Assembly (NCBI GenBank): GCA_015179045.1
Contig: WHUZ01000331.1
Location: 1 to 11,577 of the forward strand
Direction of reading: 5' to 3'
Length of the DNA stretch: 11,577 nucleotides
Source: Kalaharituber pfeilii
Lineage: Eukaryota; Ascomycota; Pezizomycetes; Pezizales; Pezizaceae
Both the position numbers and the translations under genes were made by a program. This document shows positions 7,851-11,577 of this stretch, one piece after another. Position 1 is the stretch's first letter. Every line of letters starts with the position of its first letter. The notes beneath the pieces were generated by a model. The model had not been told where the DNA came from. It did not search any database and saw only the letters and a program-made list of their open reading frames with translations.

Positions 7851-8159
7851 AGAACTATAAAGATAGATAAAAAAGGAAAGAAGTAGAATATGAAGGAGAT
7901 AGACATAACTGCTAAATTTTCTGAAAGAATATTTAAGCATTTGTACTTGATTATTCTCATAAGATATTGGACTCTTACTTTGTATTTTCTTTCTATAACT
8001 GAAGTAATAGTATTTTTATATATCTTTATAGAAGATAATTTGGTAGGTAGTTGTATGGGTACCTATCTTTAGACTAGAAGAACTTCGGTCTAGAGGTCCT
8101 ACTATATTAAATAGCTGTAAGCAGAGTTATATCAAATAGAAAAAAATAAAACAAAACTC
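7851..8159. other. AT-rich stretch, no supported gene
   Basis: Holds an isolated 60-codon open frame (7890-8072) rich in Ile/Leu/Tyr with no domain or family resemblance; I do not accept it. A short hairpin (AGAC..GTCT) lies in 8071-8091. The minus strand of the right part could be the eroded 3' end of the LINE relic that follows. Confidence 0.35.
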
Positions 8160-8363
8160 TTTAAGCATTTCTACTAACTTCCTTAATAAGTCTTTTTCCT
8201 CCTTCCTACCTCAAAGGGGCCTCCTAATCTGCTCCTCTCTCGCACACTATCTCTATTTCTATACTCTACACTTATCTAATATATGTCTTATTGTCTTCTC
8301 CTTCTCTTCATACTATCTATATTCAGGGCCATCCCCTTCCTCTATATGCTATCTTTACATCTG
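8160..8363 (-). pseudogene. RIP-degraded C-terminus of LINE ORF2 (CCHC finger)
   Basis: The minus frame from 8363 reads Q-M-stop-R-stop-H-I, then GDGPEY, R-stop-Y, then TIRHILDKC. It aligns with RQWRHQI...DSPECRWC...YRHISREC of the better copy at 11412-11359. Spacing is identical: Cys-x2-Cys-x8-His-x4-Cys. Here the first two Cys codons are TAT (8321-8319, 8312-8310) and Trp codons are TAG/TAA, all explained by G-to-A on this strand; His (8285-8283) and the last Cys (8270-8268) survive. In intact LINEs this finger follows RNase H and helps bind nucleic acid. The piece lines up with the ORF2 relic at 9751-10868 and is probably its continuation, split by the 8364-9750 insertion. Confidence 0.75.
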
Positions 8364-8632
8364 ATATATAATAATAATAACTACTTCAGAACGAGCATTT
8401 GGAAGTGACTCTACAACTACAATGTCTCCCCCAGCAAAAAACTACATAGATCGAAAGCAATTAGTAAGCTGAGTCTTTTGATCTAATTTTTATTTCCAAA
8501 TACCTGACACTGTAAATTCCACCCAAGAGTGAAATTTCGAGGAATTTTCAGCTCATTATCCTCATTGCCTACACATCAACCCCGTGCCAAGACCCAATAG
8601 GAAGACGCGAAATACCAACCCTCTACCAATCA

Positions 8633-9598
8633 ATGCTGCTGAGAGGAAAGAACAGACAGAGGACCGACCTGCAGCCCCCTTCTCCCCCACTATGGATGTT
8701 TAAGATACCAGGCTGGGACGTGATGGAGCCCTTACTCAACGAAAAAATAGACTTCTTTTTTCCACAGATTGCTCTGTCTCTATGGAGACATAAGGCAAAC
8801 AAAACCTACCCAACCCCAGGGTCTACACTCGCCATATGATGGAAAGACGACGACCTACTCACCTTCAGGGGCGGACCGGGAAAACCTTTTCCGAGCTGGC
8901 TTGCGGCTCCCTCCCCTCTCCGCGAAACACTCGGATTCAGCCCCATCAACAACATTGACACACCTCTGGTACAGCCCACCTTAGAAGAGTTGGGATTCAG
9001 CCCCATCACCACCTGCTCGGAAGAGCCATCTGCGGAGCAGACTCCTAGAACGCTGGCGCCTACCCCAGGGCTCGCAAATACTAGGAAACGGAAGGGCAAA
9101 GCAGCATCCATCACTGACCCGTATGCCCTCAAGCGACAACTCGACGACACAGAGGCAAGGAAAATCATCACAGCACCTGCGGTCATCCAAGACAGCCCTG
9201 CCGTACCAGTCTTCAAAACACCCCCCTTGAGCCCACTTCCGGCCCCCCCATATCCAGGGCAAAAGAAGTGACGAGAAAAGAGTGCAGGATCCCCTCCCCC
9301 AAAACCAGCCAAGCCCACCCCCGCCACCAACACCTCAAGGAACGGAATAGTGGTCCACGGTCTAGCCCTAAGGAAGAATTTAGGGAACGTCCAAAGATGG
9401 CTGGAATCCGCCAACAAAGACCTGGGAAAAATAACTGGGATCCGGTAGTTGAGGAAAAAGGAGATTCTTGTAGACGAGGGGAAGCTCACCAGCTCGGTGG
9501 TAGTGTACCTTGAGGAACGGATCGAACCAACACTGGGCAGAGTGAGACTAGGAGGGAAATGGTTAAAGTCATACGAGTATGAATGGGACAGGGGATAG
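8633..9598 (+). pseudogene. LINE ORF1 (gag-like RNA-binding protein), three in-frame stops
   Basis: One reading frame runs from the ATG at 8633 to TAG 9596-9598, about 321 codons, broken by TGA 8837-8839, TGA 9269-9271 and TAG 9446-9448. There is no frameshift, and sequence similarity continues across the last stop, so the stops are point mutations (the TAG most likely from Trp). The N-terminal two thirds is Pro/Ser/Thr-rich and low in structure, with a repeated LGFSPI motif (two copies near 8929 and 8990). The last third is an RRM-like region typical of ORF1 in Tad/I-type LINEs, with NGIVVHGL, VQRWLES, TSSVVVYLE and GKWLKSYEYEWDRG. The usual CCHC knuckles after this region are absent, removed by the deletion. 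The upstream frame is open from 8516, so the start is uncertain. It is now a pseudogene. Confidence 0.75.
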
Positions 9599-9750
9599 AC
9601 TTAAACCTTTTCTTCTCATCATCCCACACCATGCATGAGCAACGCGGGCAATACACGTACTTAGTTACTTTTGTTTTCGTGTCTTTAGATAAAACCTCGC
9701 CATAGCCCACAGGGCGGCATGCGAGTACTGATATTAAAAAAAAAAAAAAA
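9599..9750 (+). other. LINE 3' UTR, terminal hairpin and poly-A tail
   Basis: CCTTTTCTTCTCATCATC (9606-9623) resembles CTCTTTTCTTATCTATCATC in the 3' UTR of the minus-strand LINE at 11180-11160. The end is a hairpin with outer stem CTCGC 9696-9700 / GCGAG 9721-9725 and inner stem GCCC 9705-9708 / GGGC 9712-9715, then TACTGATATT and 15 A (9736-9750). In LINEs such a 3' structure can serve as the reverse-transcriptase entry site; that role is inferred here. Confidence 0.75.
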
Positions 9751-10868
9751 TCTCCACGCCTGTAACCCCTTTCCCCCAAAAAGTCCCGCCAAGCGTCCGG
9801 TCATGTGTCCAAGCCTCTCCAACAGTCTGTATGACATCTCCAGTCGGTTCCTCTCCCCCACTCTCTCCCTCCTCCCTCCTTGTCTCAGTCCAGCCTCCGT
9901 CACCAGCTCCGGTTCGCACTGCAGTGCAGTGCCTACGCTTGCTGCCTCATCCACCGTCTCCTTTCCAGGGATCCCCCTATGCACCTTCACCCATAGCAAC
10001 GCCGTGTCCCAGTCTCCTCGCTCCGTTCTTCTTTTCCACGCTTCCCTGAGCCGGTTCGTCGCTCCGTCATGGGTCGGATCACCCCCTGATGCAGATGTCA
10101 TTCTCCTAATCGCGTGTCTCGAATCAGTTATTATCAACAACTCCCCTTCCACACTTTATCCATCGCCTCACTGATCGTGATTGATTCCGCGTTGTTCACT
10201 GTGGCGCTCTCTCCCAGGTATACCGACGTCGATCTGCTCCCCCAAAGAAACCCGCCCCGGCTTTCCCCCTTCTCATGCTCCCGTCTGTGTAGACCGGTGT
10301 CCACCCCTCGTCCGTAACATCATCTATGTGTCTCTCCCACTCCTCCCGCTCCGCGTCTCGTTGTAACGTTGGTAGGATCGCCAGTGGTAGTTCCTGGCCG
10401 TGTGTCAATGAGCCCCTTAAGTATACCTTCTCGTCCCTTTCTCTCAGTCTCTCTTCCGCAAGCCTCAGCGTTCTCGCCTCCACTCGGGTTGCCTCCCATC
10501 TCACGAACGTCTCTATGGACTCCAAGTTGGCCAGCCCTTCTACCACGTTCCGCCTTGTTCCCCAGGGTGCATGCGTGATCCCTCTCGCCACCGTATACTG
10601 TCACTTCTCCAGCTCCCTCATCTTTTTCTCCCTCGGTGCTCCGTGGGCGTAATCATGCCACGCCCAGGCCCCCACGTTGCAATGTTCCGCGCGACGCTGG
10701 TATATAACTGCCGCCGTTTCGCCGGTGCAATCCTGATGAGCCGTGCTACCGTGGCCCACGCCGCCTTTCCCAAGCTCAGCCGGTGGGTGTGATGCTCGTT
10801 GAATTTCAGCTCCCAGTCGGTGAGCCTGTTTCGGGTGGAAGGCTTTGCTTTCTACTTCAGTCAAGGCA
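9751..10868 (-). pseudogene. LINE ORF2 fragment: reverse-transcriptase thumb and RNase H
   Basis: Reading the minus strand from 10868, the region just after the RT active site appears (FHPKQAHRLG, then frame-shifted WELKFNEHHTHRL and GKAAWATVARLI, RRQLYTSVARNIATWG). Next come a connecting helix region (YTVARGITHAPWGTRRN; ESIETFVRWEATRVEARTLR) and RNase H. All four catalytic acids are present: Asp in YTDGS (10285-10283), Glu in NNAES (10187-10185), Asp in IITDS (10125-10123) and Asp in VDEAA (9951-9949). They lie in three different frames, so at least two frameshifts separate them; a stop stands at 10603-10601. The RT palm is absent (5' truncation near 10868). The fragment ends at GLQAWR, exactly where the plus-strand element's poly-A begins; its CCHC finger seems to continue at 8363. 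Tad1/I-group assignment rests on domain order and motifs. Confidence 0.8.
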
Positions 10869-10992
10869 GCGGTCGGTTCGATGTCTAGCATGGCACTTGA
10901 CCTCTTGAACTGATGTGCAGCGCAATGGCAGTGCACTTTCGCAGTGAAATTGCAATACGCCAGGGCAGTGCACTTCACAACACAATGGTAGT
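10869..10992. other. short unassigned segment with a repeated 12-mer
   Basis: GGCAGTGCACTT occurs at 10927-10938 and 10964-10975, 37 bp apart, and CAATGGCAGT / CAATGGTAGT at 10923-10932 and 10983-10992. It is probably pre-insertion host or repeat DNA between LINE pieces. The minus strand is open here but shows no LINE motif. Confidence 0.4.
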
Positions 10993-11067
10993 ATGTTTCT
11001 TTCAACACAATTCCCTCGCCATAGCCACAGGGCGGCATGCGAGTAATGAAATAAAAAAAAAAAAAAA
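10993..11067 (+). mobile_element. 75-bp LINE 3'-end micro-insertion with 11-bp target duplication
   Basis: ACAATGGTAGT occurs immediately before (10982-10992) and immediately after (11068-11078) this piece. The insert holds only the last part of the LINE 3' UTR, the hairpin (CTCGC 11015-11019 / GCGAG 11039-11043) and TAATGAAAT plus a poly-A run (from 11053). It is therefore an extremely 5'-truncated retroposition product. The exact boundary within the A-run is ambiguous by a base or so. Confidence 0.85.
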
Positions 11068-11077
11068 ACAATGGTAG

Positions 11078-11218
11078 TTTTTTTTTTTTTTTTTATTTCA
11101 TTACTCGCATACCGCCTATCAGGCTACGGCGAGGTGTTAAGTACAGAATGTGTAAATCGCAGATGATAGATAAGAAAAGAGCGTAAAGGAAAAATAATGG
11201 TCAAAAAAAAAAAAACAG
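11078..11218 (-). other. LINE 3' UTR, terminal hairpin and poly-A tail (minus strand)
   Basis: Poly-A is the T-run 11078-11094, preceded on the minus strand by TAATGAAATA. The hairpin has outer stem CTCGC 11104-11108 / GCGAG 11129-11133 and inner stem GCCT 11114-11117 / AGGC 11121-11124. The inner stem differs from the 9705-9715 copy by a paired change (C-G to T-A). The UTR above it includes a T-run on the minus strand (11203-11215 as A on plus). Confidence 0.75.
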
Positions 11219-11577
11219 CTAACTCGCTGCCCAGTCCAGCACCTCGGCCAGTGTCATCCCTTCTTCTCCCCTCTTCCTTCCCCTTCCCTTCCCTTTCTCC
11301 ACTCCTATTGGCATCTTCAGCCCGTCTCTCCTCCCGGTAGTCTCTTCTTCCATGCCTCGCACTCTCTCGATATATGTCTGTAATTCTCGATGGCCTTTCC
11401 ACACCACCTGCACTCCGGTGAATCCTCCTTCCCTATCTGGTGTCTCCATTGTCTCAATCCTTTGTCCCCATGATGCCTGCGAGTGTGGCTACCCTCCTTC
11501 TGGTCCCAGGTATTCGAGTGGCCTGTACGTCAGCTGTAGTCTCTTTCTCTCCACCCTCTACTAGCCTTCGCCTCTTG
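11219..11577 (-). pseudogene. LINE ORF2 C-terminus with CCHC finger (runs off the window)
   Basis: The minus frame around 11450-11340 reads KGLRQWRHQIGKEDSPECRW, C-G-K, then YRHISRECEAWKKRLPGG: a finger Cys-x2-Cys-x8-His-x4-Cys with codons at 11412-11410, 11403-11401, 11376-11374 and 11361-11359. In Tad/I-type LINEs this finger lies between RNase H and the end of ORF2. TGA stops in this frame at 11532-11530 and 11319-11317, and a natural-looking end in another frame (LAEVLDWAAS, TAG 11221-11219), show at least one frameshift and one nonsense change. The upstream RNase H lies beyond the window. The 3' UTR, hairpin and poly-A follow without interruption, so this is an authentic 3' end that shows the family's normal order. 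Confidence 0.8.

Larger units (their letters stand above)
8364..9750 (+). mobile_element. internally deleted, non-autonomous LINE derivative
   Basis: The left limit is set by a 12-bp match: TCTTTACATCTG (8352-8363) against TCTCCACGCCTG directly after the poly-A (9751-9762). All four differences are C/T or G/A, so I read it as a target-site duplication with a mutated left copy. Inside are a possible 5' UTR (8364-8632), most of ORF1 (8633-9598) and then the LINE 3' UTR, terminal hairpin and poly-A. The C-terminal part of ORF1 and all of ORF2 are missing, so mobilisation would need enzymes from a full LINE. The 1387-bp size and clean ends suggest insertion as a unit. Confidence 0.65.

Noticed and set aside
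7890..8072. 60-codon hydrophobic open frame
   Set aside because: It could pass for a membrane peptide, but lies in AT-rich relic DNA between LINE fragments with no family resemblance or regulatory signal.
8806..9489. Minus-strand open frame of 227 codons
   Set aside because: It lies exactly antisense to the LINE ORF1, which has the recognisable motifs; the openness follows from ORF1 codon composition.
9719..10174. Plus-strand open frames over the RNase H region (151 and 72 codons)
   Set aside because: Ser/Pro/Leu-rich shadow of the minus-strand RNase H, which carries all four catalytic acids.
10875..10885. GGTTCGATGTC as a pol III box B of a SINE
   Set aside because: Two mismatches to the consensus, no box A at the right distance, and it overlaps the edge of the minus-strand LINE fragment.
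11203..11215. A-run as another plus-strand LINE tail
   Set aside because: No hairpin or TGAAATA-type sequence precedes it on the plus strand, and it lies within the 3' UTR of the minus-strand LINE.

Overview
The window looks like a repeat-dominated, AT-rich compartment of a filamentous fungus, most likely an ascomycete. I found no intact host gene. The case for a fungus rests on three things. The recognisable proteins are remnants of Tad1/I-type non-LTR retrotransposons (LINEs) with an ORF1 RRM-like region, an ORF2 reverse-transcriptase thumb, RNase H and a C-terminal CCHC finger. Diverged repeat pairs differ almost only by C/T and G/A transitions, and coding relics show TGG-to-TAG/TAA and TGT-to-TAT changes, as expected from repeat-induced point mutation (RIP). 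A sharp AT-rich to GC-richer boundary lies near 8.36-8.6 kb. The genus cannot be told from this sequence.

Layout. About 1-6720 is AT-rich and built on a degenerate satellite of about 58 bp (parts at 30-165, 1310-1740, 2838-2975, 5596-6255 and 6471-6720, all in one orientation). Other repeats interrupt it: a 12-bp minisatellite of 19 units (666-893), a TA-flanked inverted-repeat element resembling a MITE (975-1260), a SINE/LINE-like tail with a duplicated 56-bp block (2274-2475), a 42/23-bp two-length minisatellite (3643-4410, with outlying sequence at 3010-3121), a LINE relic sitting inside that minisatellite (3122-3636), an LTR pair with 237-bp LTRs and a 403-bp interior (4500-5376), and an inverted solo copy of the same LTR (6256-6470). 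From 6721 to 8159 is AT-rich relic DNA with a recognisable RIP-degraded LINE ORF1 piece (about 7600-7790).

From 8160 to the end is a nest of LINEs. A minus-strand LINE ORF2 (RT thumb to RNase H, 10868 down to 9751) appears to continue as a strongly mutated CCHC finger at 8363-8160. Between the two lies a plus-strand, internally deleted LINE derivative (8364-9750: ORF1, then directly the 3' UTR, hairpin and poly-A), flanked by a 12-bp match that I read as a target-site duplication. A 75-bp plus-strand micro-insertion with an 11-bp duplication (10993-11067) abuts the poly-A end of another minus-strand LINE, whose 3' end (CCHC finger, stop, UTR, hairpin, poly-A) fills 11577-11078.

The most interesting signal is a hairpin just before the poly-A in these elements. 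Its stems are kept although the bases change (CTCGC/GCGAG against ACCCTGC/GCAGGGT outside; GCCC/GGGC against GCCT/AGGC inside). This suggests a structured RNA tag recognised by the LINE reverse transcriptase and shared by full, deleted and micro-inserted copies.
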